A stretch of 64,000 bases of DNA. Origin: Sordariomycetes sp. S80-01Y (Eukaryota; Ascomycota; Sordariomycetes). The stretch's first letter is position 1; each line of letters starts with the position of its first letter. A program made the position numbers and the translations under genes. Location: NCBI GenBank assembly GCA_037042185.1, contig JAXQJY010000028.1, positions 558,001 through 622,000 on the forward strand, in the 5' to 3' direction. Under the pieces are notes generated by a model. The model had not been told where the DNA came from and did not search any database. It worked only from the letters and a program-made list of their open reading frames with translations. Of this stretch, positions 49,106 through 59,678 are shown piece by piece.

Positions 49106-50505
49106 ATAGATACCATACCTCCTTGAAACGACCTACCGCATTACCCTTTTTACCCCTTTCTCATTTGTGCATTGCGACGGAAGAGGTGGATCTTTTACGT
49201 GTCGGGCAGTGTATAAGCTTTACGGCGCCATGAGTTGAATGAGACGGTGATTAAGACAATTTGCGCGTATTCCAACTATGTGAAGTTTGGCAACACGTCA
49301 CCGTCGTACTTACCACAGCAAAGAAGTCGACCGCAAGCTTAATCGCTCGTTTTCATGTCCTAGGTTGACATATGCCACCGAGATTCAGGATCTAACGGGT
49401 CTTAAGAGCACCTCTAGCTGCAGCACCGACCCGCTTCTCGTCTTTGTCGAGGCATTGCGCTCAAATTAACCAGGGACAGGGCCTCCACAGACTAATCATC
49501 GGACCCTGTGGTACTGACTCTGCTGCCGTAACTGATTCTCCCTTGTTCGGAGTTTTGTTGACGCCGGGCAAGACCGGTATTGCTCTTAAGATCATCGAAG
49601 ATACAGATACCCTCGCGGGCAGTATCGGAAATACTGGGACGGTCGAGGATATGGGCCAGGTTGTTCTGATGGCAGGAGTTGCACTATCGAAGCCGTGGCC
49701 TCGAGTGCGTGCACTGGTCGTCCCGCCTCGCTTGGGCCCCTTTCTGATGGTGCTCGACCCAGAAGTGCTAAGTCAGTGGTGAATCAATGTTGGACGGAGA
49801 CTACGCGAATTATGTGTGCTCGCGTCGGTGTGTGTGGGTATACCAGGCGACCTCCTGGTGGAGACTTTGTTCTGGATGGCTTCAGCTTGGCCTCGAATTC
49901 AAGTACTCAGGACCTCATCGAGAAGCATTCAAGAGGACAGTCATGACATCAGATTCCTTTTGTTGGCCATAATTCTTCTGAGCTGCTCAACGAAGGGGCA
50001 AACTTTATTGGTGTGACGCTGAACCCCTCAGTGTGAGGTGTGCATATGGCCTGCTTCCGGAGGCGCTGCGCACCGATGGACGTGTCTAGATAGCTCATGA
50101 GGCTCTCAAATATTTGCTGCAAGTATGAAAGACTCGAGCAAGGCTTCCTGGCTATACGAAACTGCTTTACTCGGCGTGAGGGTTAGAGCTTGCATTGGCT
50201 GGCTCGTGTAAGCCCATTGGTCAGCAGCGGGGCAGTCGCGTGGTGCTTCTAGACTTTAGATAGAAGACCTCTACTGCTCACAATGGGTTGACTTGTCTGT
50301 TTCCAAATCACAGGGAGGCCAAGTTTCTGATGGATCTGTGATGTCGGAAGCTTTGGAATAAACAACTTGGAGGAGGCAACTCGACAGTCAACTCTTGCCG
50401 TCACAACCACCAACGACAACCAAGAGCTCCCGACGAGCAGAAAATCAATTGTTCTTGGGTCATAATATGTTCAACATCTTCAGTTTTTCTACTTCGGAGC
50501 TAGGT
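49106..50505. other. Convergent intergenic region, IDH2 / NmrA-like gene
   Basis: About 1.4 kb between facing stop codons, longer than needed for two 3' UTRs. The 112-codon open frame at 49444-49782 has no recognisable family features and no splice context that I could join. I see no repeats or RNA gene. Confidence 0.45.
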
Positions 50506-51432
50506 TTAGGCCTTCGCTGGCGGTAGCCGATGCTTTGTCCTCCTCCCCCACTCCTCAATCGGCGTCAGCTCGCACGGCAACTCCTTCAGCACCGGGCCCA
50601 TATCAATCTTGAAGGGCTTTTCAGGGCTCTCGTTGTAATGCGTGTAAGCCTTGTGCATCTGCTTGACGAGCTTGTCCGCGTCGATGCCGGACCTTTCCCG
50701 CATAGCCGCCCCGATCTTGACGCAGAAGTCATCCACCGTCTGATTCTCGTATCCCATCGGCCTCTCCCACGCCCTCGACAGCTTCTCGGCAAGCTGGTGC
50801 AGCTTGATGGTCTCTGGGCCACCAACGGGGATGTTGCGCCCGGCCAGCTCGGGGCGGGACATGGCGGCCATCATGAGCTGGGCGATGTCGTGGTGGCAGA
50901 TCCACGAGACCTCGAGGTCGGGCTTGTGGCAGTAGACGATGGTCTGGCGCTCTGCGATTGGGGGGTACGCCCAGCCTTCGAGAAGGTTGTCAAGGAAGAC
51001 GACAGGTTGGATCGATACGACCGGCAGACCATTCTCTCTCAGGATGTTGCGGATGTCGACTCGGTCGTCTTGAGATTTGATACCCTGTTTTCCTTCTGGG
51101 ACCGGCATGCTGGTGTTGAAGACTAAGATCTTGACGGTTGGACTGTTCCTGGAGACATCTTCAACGGCTCTAGCGGCAGCAACTATGGGCTCAGTATCTT
51201 GGAACGACGTCGACGGTAGGTTGAGAAAGACAACTTCGGCGCCCTCCACCGCTTTGGTCAGAGCACCCTTATCTGAGAAGTCGGCGGCGAAGATCTCGAT
51301 AGCCTTCCCGTCTATCTCAAACGGCTTGGGGCTTCGACTAACGGCAACAGGGTGGTGGCCTGCGCGGGAAAGGGCAGCGACCTGGGCGGCTCCTTGGACG
51401 CCCGAAGCTCCGAAGACGACTACTCTAGTCAT
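50506..51432 (-). CDS. NmrA-like NAD(P)-binding SDR-family protein
   Basis: A single exon encodes 308 aa from the ATG at 51432 (MTRVVVFGASG). The Rossmann motif GASGVQG (residues 8-14) and following VAALSRAGHHPVAVSR are typical of atypical short-chain dehydrogenases of the NmrA group. Further family blocks are GAEVVFLNLPS, KILVFNTSMPVPEGKQG, GLPVVSIQPVVFLDN and SWICHHDIAQLMMAAM. There is no Tyr-x3-Lys catalytic pair in the usual place, so it may be an NAD(P) sensor or regulatory protein, or an isoflavone-reductase-like enzyme. It is transcribed divergently from a TRI12-type MFS pump, 1.1 kb away. The longer start at 51465 is a non-ATG codon and is not used. Confidence 0.9.
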   Translation of the reverse strand: MTRVVVFGASGVQGAAQVAALSRAGHHPVAVSRSPKPFEIDGKAIEIFAADFSDKGALTKAVEGAEVVFLNLPSTSFQDTEPIVAAARAVEDVSRNSPTVKILVFNTSMPVPEGKQGIKSQDDRVDIRNILRENGLPVVSIQPVVFLDNLLEGWAYPPIAERQTIVYCHKPDLEVSWICHHDIAQLMMAAMSRPELAGRNIPVGGPETIKLHQLAEKLSRAWERPMGYENQTVDDFCVKIGAAMRERSGIDADKLVKQMHKAYTHYNESPEKPFKIDMGPVLKELPCELTPIEEWGRRTKHRLPPAKA

Positions 51433-52541
51433 GGTGGGCTGAGGCGGGACGGCAATGTACAGCACTCGCCTTCTCAGAGACCAGAGCCTGGGATAGGGCC
51501 TATTTCACTGAATGGTCCCTGAACGTCTCGCTGACGTATAATGATTGCACCCCCGGCTGCGGGTCTACATATCCGTCCGTGAATGGGGACCTGCCAGTCC
51601 ACCATAACGGTTTCGAGTGACTCAAAGTCCATGCGACTCTTTGAAATTGAAGCCATAAAACAAATCGGTCTCACAATCCTGTTTTTCAAGGACACTGGGT
51701 ACTGTCGTTTTCCACCCTCCCCCTCGTCCAGGCGCTTCTTTGCCCCGAGGTGCCAAACACTCAGCTCTTTAAGCTGGGCTCCAAGCCGGAAACCCTTCCC
51801 CTAGATCACTCGTCTATCCCTTTCCACTTAAAGCCGTTTATCCGTTTTGCAAGGTGGCAACATGCCACTTTGACGGGCTCCTCCTGGAAGTTCGACCTCC
51901 GGGAAAGCTTTCGCGAGAGGCCGATCCCCGCATGACCGCAACTCCACGTTTCCCACCCGGAACCTTATTCGGGTATCCCCAGGCGGCCCCAGGTTTTGGG
52001 ACAGCTTGGCGTTCTCGATGGCGCTCGCTTCTATTGAAAGAGTAATTGAAGATGGTAGCCTGAACATGAGACCCGAATTTCAAAAGTTGATGACGGAAAT
52101 GCTAACTACTATGGGAGATGCTGCGGTTAGGTGACCGTAGCAACGAAGGCCAGAGCAAAGAGTATTACAGAATAGCCAGCCAAGGCTTCCTGTATCGGGA
52201 TCATGCTGAAGACTAAGCTAGCCCTAGCAAGCCCCATCCCTGAATAGACAAGATATGCAGCCTCAAGGAAATGCGCTCCCGGAACCACACCCGCCCAGAC
52301 CTCCTCCGCCTCGCCTTCAACGTCTTCCACGTGCGGGAAGACAGAGTTGCATCGTTACTAAAAAGGGGCGTCTTTGGCTCTCTTCCCTAGCTCTGTCGAT
52401 CCTTTGCAACCTACAAGCTCTCTGATCTGAGACATCTTTCCACCCCTCCCGCCTTCCCTCTTCCACCATCTCAGCCTGGTCGGCTCTGATTTGACACTGC
52501 GCGCGCGAGATCAGGTTGGATCAGTCACACCGCCCGCCGTC
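51433..52541. other. Divergent intergenic region, NmrA-like / MFS pump
   Basis: About 1.1 kb holding both promoters. It contains the small inverted repeat ACCCG-N10-CGGGT (listed separately) and a partial palindrome CCCGGCTGCGGG near 51551. Short ORFs are not convincing. Confidence 0.5.
51955..51974. promoter_or_regulatory. Possible zinc-cluster factor site, ACCCG-N10-CGGGT
   Basis: Five-base inverted arms ACCCG (51955-51959) and CGGGT (51970-51974) with a 10-bp spacer. Everted or inverted CGG triplets are typical targets of Zn2Cys6 dimers. Five-base arms can arise by chance, so this is only a candidate. Confidence 0.3.
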
Positions 52542-54548
52542 ATGGCCATCACTCAGATGCCCCTGAGCTCCGACGCGGACGCCATCCGCGATGCGAACGA
52601 GAAAGACCTGCAGCATCAGGAGATTGAGAATGCCAACATGGCCGTCACTCCTACCTCAGATGAGGACCCCACCGCCGGTAAACTCACGAAGGAGACCATC
52701 CTAGCGTACATCGTGAGTCGAACAAGCGTCCTGGGATCTGCGGATGCTGACGAGAACTATAGGCAATGTGCGCCCAGATCAACTCCTACATCATGTCCAT
52801 GCTCATTCCGGCTACAACCCTCCCCATGATCAATGCCGAGCTAGGCCCGGACCCGAACTCGACCTGGATCACCCTGACGTGGACGTTCGGTGCCTCCATG
52901 ATTGTCTCCATCGGCGGTCGTCTCTCGGACATCTTCGGAAGACGGTACTTCATGATGACGGGTGCCCTCATCTCTATTGCTGGGTGTCTCGTCGGTGCCA
53001 ACGGGCAGTCCATCAACCAGATGATCGCGGCCGGCGCCCTCTTCGGCACCGGCTCCGGCTTCCAGGAGCTCTGCTACGCGTGCGTGCAGGAGGCCGTGCC
53101 CAACCGGTACCGCATCGTGGCCGTGGGCGGTCTGGACGTCAGCCTCGCCATCGCCTTCTCCAGTCCCGTCATCAGCTACGCCTTCATCGCCTACCAGGAC
53201 ATTGGATGGCGGGGGGCGTACTGGTACATGTTCGCCTTTCACTGCTTTGCCTTCATCCTGCTCTTCCTCTTCTACAACCCGCCGGACTTCGAGATGAAGC
53301 ACCGCCACGACGGCAAGACCAAGTGGCAGCTGGTCAAGCAGATGGACTGGGTCGGCGTGTTCCTCTTCCTGTCCGGCGGCGCCTTGTTCCTAGTAGGCGT
53401 CAACTTTGGTGGGAGAACTTACCCGTGGACGCATGCCGGGACCTTGGCTCCCATCATACTTGGAGGTTGTTGCTTCATTGCTGTCGGTTTCTGGTGCGCC
53501 TACGCCAATCTGGAATACCCCCTGTTCCCGCCCAAGCTCTTCAAGAGGGTCAGAGAGTAAGTCAACCCAACCCTCGCAACTCCCGCCTCAGCAAAGCACG
53601 GTTAGCTCATGCAAAGCAGGTTCGATATGGTCATCGTGGTCTGCTTCGTGGGCGGCATGCTGTACTACTCCATGAACGTCCTCTGGCCGCGCCAGTCCCA
53701 GGCTTTCTTCATCCCCGAGGACGCAATCATCATGCGCGGCGTCTACGCCATCATCTTCTCGTGCGGGACATGGACGGCCGGCCTGCTCGTCGCCTTCGTC
53801 TGCTCCAGACTCCATCACGAGAAGTGGCAGCTCGTGGGGTTCACGATCGCGCAGACGGCCTTGATCGGGAGTATGGCCAGCGTGGGCGCCAACGACAAGG
53901 CACAGGCTATTGTCACGGTGGTCCTTGCTGCTACCACCATCACGCCGCCGCAGTTGTTGAGCTTTACAATGTTGAGCTTTGGTCTGGAGGATCAGACCGA
54001 CCTGTAAGTAGCCTCCCACTCAGCCTCGAGTTCGAACACATCCGCCTTTCCCCTTTTTCTTTCTTCCCTCTGCCGAAGACGATCTAACATCAAAAAGGGG
54101 CATCGCAGTCGGTCTGGCAGGCACGTTCCGCCTCTTCGGCGGCGCCGTAGCCACCGCCATCTACACGGCCATCTACTCGAACAAGTTCAACCAGGTGCTG
54201 CCCAACCAGATGACGGCCGCCCTCGAGTCCAGCGACGTGTCCTTCTCCGAGTCCACCCTGCAGCAGCTCATCGCCGCGGGGGCGACCAACACGCGCGCCG
54301 CCTACGAAGCCGTAGCGGGCGCGACCCCGGACCTGGTCGAGCGGGCCATCGACGCGGCGAGGCAGAGCTATGTCCAGGGCTTCAGGCTGGTGTACCTTAT
54401 TGCGATTGCGTTTGGCGTGGTGGCCACGATCGCGGCGGCTTGCACGGTCAGCACGGACAGGAGCAAGAAAAACAACGACCGAGCCATCGTGATGAAGGAT
54501 GAGGCCAAGAAGAGGGACGCTATGTTAGAGCAGAAGACAGTTGCTTAA
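52542..54548 (+). CDS. TRI12-type major facilitator superfamily efflux pump
   Basis: Exons 52542-52712, 52763-53556, 53620-54003 and 54098-54548 give 599 aa. After a hydrophilic 57-residue N-terminus there are about 14 membrane segments. Motif A appears as GGRLSDIFGRRYFMMTGA. Group-specific blocks are GQSINQMIAAGALFGTGSGF, QELCYACVQEAVPNRYR, DIGWRGAYWYMFAFHC and GLAGTFRLFGGAVATAIY. This is the DHA2-like TRI12/siderophore-transporter branch of fungal MFS. Members export toxins or drugs or take up iron chelates; substrate cannot be told here. No toxin-synthesis genes neighbour it, so a trichothecene role is not implied. Exon ends restore the frame each time (RVRE-FDM, QTDL-GIAV). Confidence 0.93.
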
Positions 54549-55397
54549 GCTTGGAGGGCCCATCTGAATAGGTCAAAATCTACATCCATACTATGTGTGT
54601 TGCTGTCCAGAATGCTGCGGAGAGCCCATTGGTTCGTCTGGGCACTTGCGTGTTGACTCTCGTCGTCTCTCCGTACCCTTATACCCTGTATCACGGCTTG
54701 GTCACGGATGCCTTGAGCTCTGATGCTCTGCGTTTCTGGATGATTTCGCATGTTGATCAGCGTTGCTGCCGAGGTAGAAAAAAAGAAGAAAAAAAAAAAA
54801 CTGAGCCCACTACAACAGCAGCACATCAGGACCCTTCCGACGTCTTCTCGGGCCGAGTCGATGTGCAGGCGGTTCCCGTGATTGGTGATGGCGAGCTATA
54901 CGTATTACGTCCGACATCTATGAAGTCATCTCAAGGAAGACCTGCTAAAACACAAGGCGTTAGCTCGGCGGTTAGCAGCTTGTCAAATCCAGGGATCATC
55001 AAGATCACCGCCTGCCGCGTCACCAGAGTCATTGGCACGCCGATCTGAACGAATTTCGGTCAAGATTCGCCTACCCAACTATCAACTACAGAATAACAAT
55101 GTAGGATCCGTCAAAAGAGCTGAGAGGAACCCAGTCAGAGAGCCAAAAAGTCAATGCAAGACCTGAGCGTCGGTCTGCTTGTCTGTACCAAAACGCCGAC
55201 CATCCGCCCGTGCGCCGTCCAACCGATTAGGTGAACTGAAACCCCCTACCAATGCGCCTGCCCAGTTCAAGGGCCAAACCGTCGGAGATAATAAACGATG
55301 TAAAAGTACGCTGAAAATATGTTGCTGAATCCAAAAAGTCATGCCGTGGATATATGGGGAGATATCCGAAACCCCCTGGTCCAAGGATAGCGCCGGG
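54549..55397. other. Convergent intergenic region, MFS pump / F-box gene
   Basis: About 850 bp between facing stop codons. It includes an A-rich tract at 54778-54800 and no convincing gene. Confidence 0.5.
54778..54800 (+). repeat. A-rich homopolymer tract
   Basis: Twenty-three bases containing only two G residues, the rest A. It sits in the 3' flank of the MFS gene. Length may vary between strains or sequencing runs. Confidence 0.7.
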
Positions 55398-56651
55398 TCA
55401 AATCGAATGTCGCTTCGCCTTGCTGTTGTTGAAATTGGCATCGACAACCGTCTCCGGCGGGCCTTGCAACCATCTCCTCTTGACCGCCCCAGGGTTGTAC
55501 CCGCTGCCCCTTCTGTTGGGCCGGTTCGGCAGAAACAGGTGGGGTCGGCTCTTCTCTGTGAACCTCGCCCATTTCCAATCATCCGGCGACCGACAGTCGC
55601 CAAGCTGGTGGTAGGCGTCGATCTTGACTTTCCATGCCTGCCCGCAGTCGACGCGCGAAATCGTGACGTCGTAGTCCAGCAGGCACAGGCCGCACGAGCC
55701 GGGCGAGTTGGTGCAGGGGACGAACTGGTCGTGGTTGGCCGTATTCCGGGGCTGCCGCGCAAGCTCGGGCAGCGCTTGGTGGTAGATGGACGAGTTGCGG
55801 AAGAAGGGGAGGTGTTCGCATAGGCGGAAGTCCCGGTGGCCGGTGCACTGGCGAAGCTGTTGAGCGTCGCGGTTGGAGATTTGGAATGTGTAGGTTCTCC
55901 GGAGGAAGAGTTCGTCAGATACGATGTTGGCGGCTGTCGAGCAGTGAACCGTCGTCTTTTCGCGAGGGGCGTCGTGCTCCGTGCAGATGTTTCCGAGCGG
56001 AATGCCGTGCTTGGGGCCGTAGAAATGGCTGTTCATGACCAGACGGGCATGGTGGTAGCCCAGGTCGTACGGGTTCCCCATGGGCGTAAATCGGTCCCTC
56101 GTGCCGCAGACGTGCGCCCGCGTCTTATCAGAGCCCTCATCCGGCGACTGCGGACCAAAAGTCAGGCTGTAGGGGCGCAGCTTGACGCATCTTGGGCAGT
56201 AGTAGAACCCATCGCTGAACCCATCCCTCTCCAGGATTGTGAGAAGCTCCTTCTTGTCCTCGACCTCGAGCTTGCGTCGGGTCTGGGGGAATCCGACGCT
56301 GTAGAAACCCCGACACGTCAATGCGAGCGAATGTGCTGAGGGCGCATCGAGGTGGTCAGAGATGAGAAAGAGAACGTCCGCGGGGAGGTCGGCTAAAGTC
56401 GTTGAGCTGCGTTCGGAAGTCGAGGGTGGCTCACTCGTCGCAATTGCCGTCTCAATGGGCGTCGCAGCAGTTTCTGGTTCATATCGCGACAGGTCTTCTT
56501 GTGGTGGCGCCTTGAGCGTTGCCGGCCTGTGGTCTTTCTGGGGCTGCTGCAGGTTCCCAGCCCAGGACGAGGCCGGGCGGGTCAGCATTGGCGCGACATC
56601 TTCAAGCTGGTACCCGCAGGTCGACCGAAGGATTCCAAGGATGTGTCGCAT
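55398..56651 (-). CDS. F-box protein
   Basis: A single exon codes for 417 aa. Residues about 84-120 are an F-box: TTLADLPADVLFLISDHL then HSLALTCRGFYSV. F-box proteins bind Skp1 and choose substrates for SCF ubiquitin ligases. After it comes a Cys-containing segment FYYCPRCVKLRPY and a region common to fungal F-box proteins with scattered Cys/His (CGTRDRFTP, ICTEHD, CTGHRDFRLCEHLPF, SPGSCGLCLLDYDV) that could bind metal. The N-terminal 80 residues are Pro/Thr/Ser-rich. No leucine-rich repeats are evident, so the substrate domain is unknown. A C-terminal basic tail (KAKRHSI) ends the protein. Confidence 0.85.
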   Translation of the reverse strand: MRHILGILRSTCGYQLEDVAPMLTRPASSWAGNLQQPQKDHRPATLKAPPQEDLSRYEPETAATPIETAIATSEPPSTSERSSTTLADLPADVLFLISDHLDAPSAHSLALTCRGFYSVGFPQTRRKLEVEDKKELLTILERDGFSDGFYYCPRCVKLRPYSLTFGPQSPDEGSDKTRAHVCGTRDRFTPMGNPYDLGYHHARLVMNSHFYGPKHGIPLGNICTEHDAPREKTTVHCSTAANIVSDELFLRRTYTFQISNRDAQQLRQCTGHRDFRLCEHLPFFRNSSIYHQALPELARQPRNTANHDQFVPCTNSPGSCGLCLLDYDVTISRVDCGQAWKVKIDAYHQLGDCRSPDDWKWARFTEKSRPHLFLPNRPNRRGSGYNPGAVKRRWLQGPPETVVDANFNNSKAKRHSI

Positions 56652-59600
56652 GCTATGCTGTATCGATCTTAATCGGTGTTGCTACACGAGGAAGAGAAGG
56701 CGTTGAGCAGAATCTGTCGGTGGTTTGGGTTCCCAAAATGCCTGCACGCGTGTCAGTGGGCGCAGCTCAGTGTGAGAGAGAGGGTGAGTGAACGAACCTG
56801 TTGAGCATGTCTTTGTGGAAGGGTATTTGAAATCGCAATAGAGTGATGTGGAGCTTTGCAAGCAATTGATTGAGCAGCGAGGATCGAGGTCGTCTGTTGC
56901 TTGAGTTGCCGTGAGTCTTTCTGTTCGGAGCATGGGATTTCCCAAATGCTATCCTCCTGAGTGGCGACGATCCTAAGCTGAATCCGGAAGTACGGAGAGG
57001 TTACAGCTCGACGGCCAAGGACCGATAGGCGACAAGGTTGGGAAAGGCTCGACCAGGGCAGCTGTAATTCTTCCCTTGACGGTAGAGAAAACTAGAATCA
57101 AGGCGAGCAATAAAGGGCAGATGGGAGAGATGGAGGCCAGAGCCAGAGAGGGGAGACTCGAGCTGGCTGGCTTCCTTAAGGACCCGACCCGACCCTCAGA
57201 AAGTTGGGTGGACTTGGCGACTCATGCCCTGGTCGCGCCAAGAATTCAGGGTCTCCCAGACGGAGCCCAGAGACCGCAATCACAAGATGGCAATGTCGAG
57301 GCCTCGTTGGTCCAGTAAAAGGGGGTGCGGGGGCGGGTCCCCCTCTGTCCAATCCACGATTTACCACCTGTGCTCCCAGGCTCCAGGTCTCGTTGGCTGG
57401 GCCGTGTCGCGTGTGCAAAGAGGCTCAGCCGTCAATGCGCTGCCGCGATATCCAAGGCCTGAACGGTGCGTCGCGACGAGACGAAGCGAAGGCTGGAGCC
57501 CAAAGCGCTGGATGCCTGCTCGCTGGACCCTGTTTTTTCTGGGACTGAGACTTGTGTCGCAGACAAGGTGGGAAATCCCGGGCCCTCCACTGCGAAATAC
57601 TCATTACAGTTGAGCCCACGCTTCTGCGTGCCGCACGGGACAAGCACGGAAGGGTGGCGTGCGCCTGTTTTGATGCGAGCCGAGACCAAGAGATAACAGT
57701 GCCTCGTGCTCTGACTCGCTGTAGACGTGCCACAGCAACTTGCTTGCACAGGTCGGGTACTCGGGTTACTCCTCACGCTTGGCCTGCTTGACCATTTTCG
57801 GTCGACGTGCACCCCTCTCGCCGTCATTGCCCTCCCATCTTGTGTGGAATAGGTTAAGCCAACCGCCAACGCATCTGCGATCGAGGCCGACCCGTCGACC
57901 TGACGTCAAGCCTGTTGACGATGACCGCCTCTAGCTGCGCAGCTGCATCGCCATCGTGGCCCGAGCAGCTGCTCTAGCGATCGCCGTCGCCGCGCACAGA
58001 GATTGTCACCTGTCAAAAGGGAGGGCGAATCCGGACAAGATTGGCGGCAAAGAGGAGAAGGGCACGGCTGGCAGTAAAGCCCAACTTGGTCCTGCCTGCC
58101 TCTTCCACTTTTGGGGGTCCAGTGGGGGGGCACCTCAGCGCCTCTTGCCGCGCTGCGATTAAACGGCCGCCCACGATTGGCGGGCGTGTCTCCCGCGGTC
58201 CCAGGAAAGAGGGAAGGAGCAATTGGGTTGCAGGGGTCTCAGACACTTTGCCAGACAGTCCGATTCCCGGTCTCTGGTCGAGCCATTCGGCCGAGCTCTT
58301 CCTCTCTCTAATTTCCAATCCGCCCTTGTGTTCTGACTGAAGCCGCGTTCAGAGTGCGAGCACATGTGCACCACATCTCACCCGGCCACCACCGAAGCAT
58401 AAACGTCACTGCGGTGGCGACGTACACCGGGGGCCACGTAGCGGTCGGTATGTAATTGCGACACAAAGCTCGCGAGAAGCCGAGCTACCCACAACCAGGG
58501 AGCAGCACCCGATCCCGAACAAATCATCGTAGATAGAGCTCCAGAGCAAGAGAGACAAATGACATCGTTGGGTGCCTCTGACTGCGGATGCGCCCCCCGC
58601 CGACCCGCCGGGGCTCCCCGGAACAGGCGGTGATCTTCGCTGCCAACACGGACCACCACCCAGCGCTGCCACAAGCTATCCCTCGACCGGTGGTGACCCA
58701 GACGCGCGTAAAAGAAGGAAGCGGTGTCTTTCAAATGATAGACAGGGGGTGCACACGTCGTCACGGCGGTTGCAAAGGGGACGGCCGCGTCAAACCTCCC
58801 AGCGATCTGCTCGTGCATCGCCTGGCGATGGCGCGCCGAGGGCACGTCAGCCTGGAATTTCCTTGCAGTCAGTACTCCGTGAAGGTCAAAGTTGAAGCTG
58901 CTCGGCGCAACCGCCTGAACCCGCCGACCGGCCCGGGCACGGCAAGGTGGAGGCGACGGTGCCAGTGGAGCTCCCTCGGGCCCCGTAGTCGGCGCCCGGA
59001 AGACGTTTAGCGGGCACCGACACCTCTCATCATCTCTCATCGAGGCTCTCCTGCTTGAAGCGTTGTCAACATATAGAATCTGAGGCCTTCCTATTGCTAA
59101 CATGTCTTCAATTCCAAGCTATCTTCATGCAACATCCATGCATTGCAATTCCTTCCCGCCAGTTCGCCGGATCCTTCCCGTGCGGATCTCCTGTGACGAG
59201 AAGCTTGGCTTGCCCCTCAGAGGCAAATCATCGTCGCATTCTGTTGACGTTGCAAATGGTGCCGATCACAAGCTGCGTCATTCCGCAGAGTTTTGTGATT
59301 TTTTTTTTCCTCTTCTTGTTTCGTAAGTAACGTGCGACCTCGGCATCGACGTGAGCGTCATGAAGCTTGTCCTGTCGTTCAAATCAAATTTTCGAGTCAT
59401 CAAATGACTCTGGCAAGACAGCTCTCGAAAGCGTGGCTTTAATGACGTTGCCGCAAGACTATAGACTAAAACTAATATCGTTCAATCGCTGATCAAAGAC
59501 AGTCATGACCCATTGCGCGCCTCGAAACCGTCAGGTGTGGCTCCCAGAAAGCAAAGCCCTAGCACGCACCCGAGTAACACACGATCCGAAGCTCCTATCC

Positions 59601-59678
59601 TGAGAACCCAATCCCGCTATTGCCTATCCTTGTTGAAAACCCAAAGTCCGAATTGTTATCTGGCTGTCCCGGAGCCTC
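56652..59678. other. Three-kilobase stretch without a recognisable gene
   Basis: Between two minus-strand F-box genes. The longest open frame (58378-59103, 241 codons, minus) is Arg/Ala/Ser/Pro-rich without family features. GTGCCAGTGG occurs at 58959-58968. A GTACTCCGT word near 58872 and a GTACGGAG word near 56991 are complementary sequences seen in fungal intergenic repeats. I find no transposon ends, long repeats or RNA gene. Confidence 0.45.

Noticed and set aside
51433-51465. Longer N-terminus for the NmrA-like protein
   Set aside because: The upstream start would be a non-ATG codon. The ATG at 51432 puts the Rossmann strand at the usual position.
52744-54087. 447-codon plus-strand frame overlapping the MFS gene
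   Set aside because: It runs through introns of the MFS gene and reads as Arg/His/Pro-rich noise. The MFS frame has membrane segments and family motifs.
58378-59103. 241-codon minus-strand frame in the gene-empty stretch
   Set aside because: Composition is Arg/Ala/Ser/Pro-rich, typical of GC-rich random frames, with no motif or sensible splice context.
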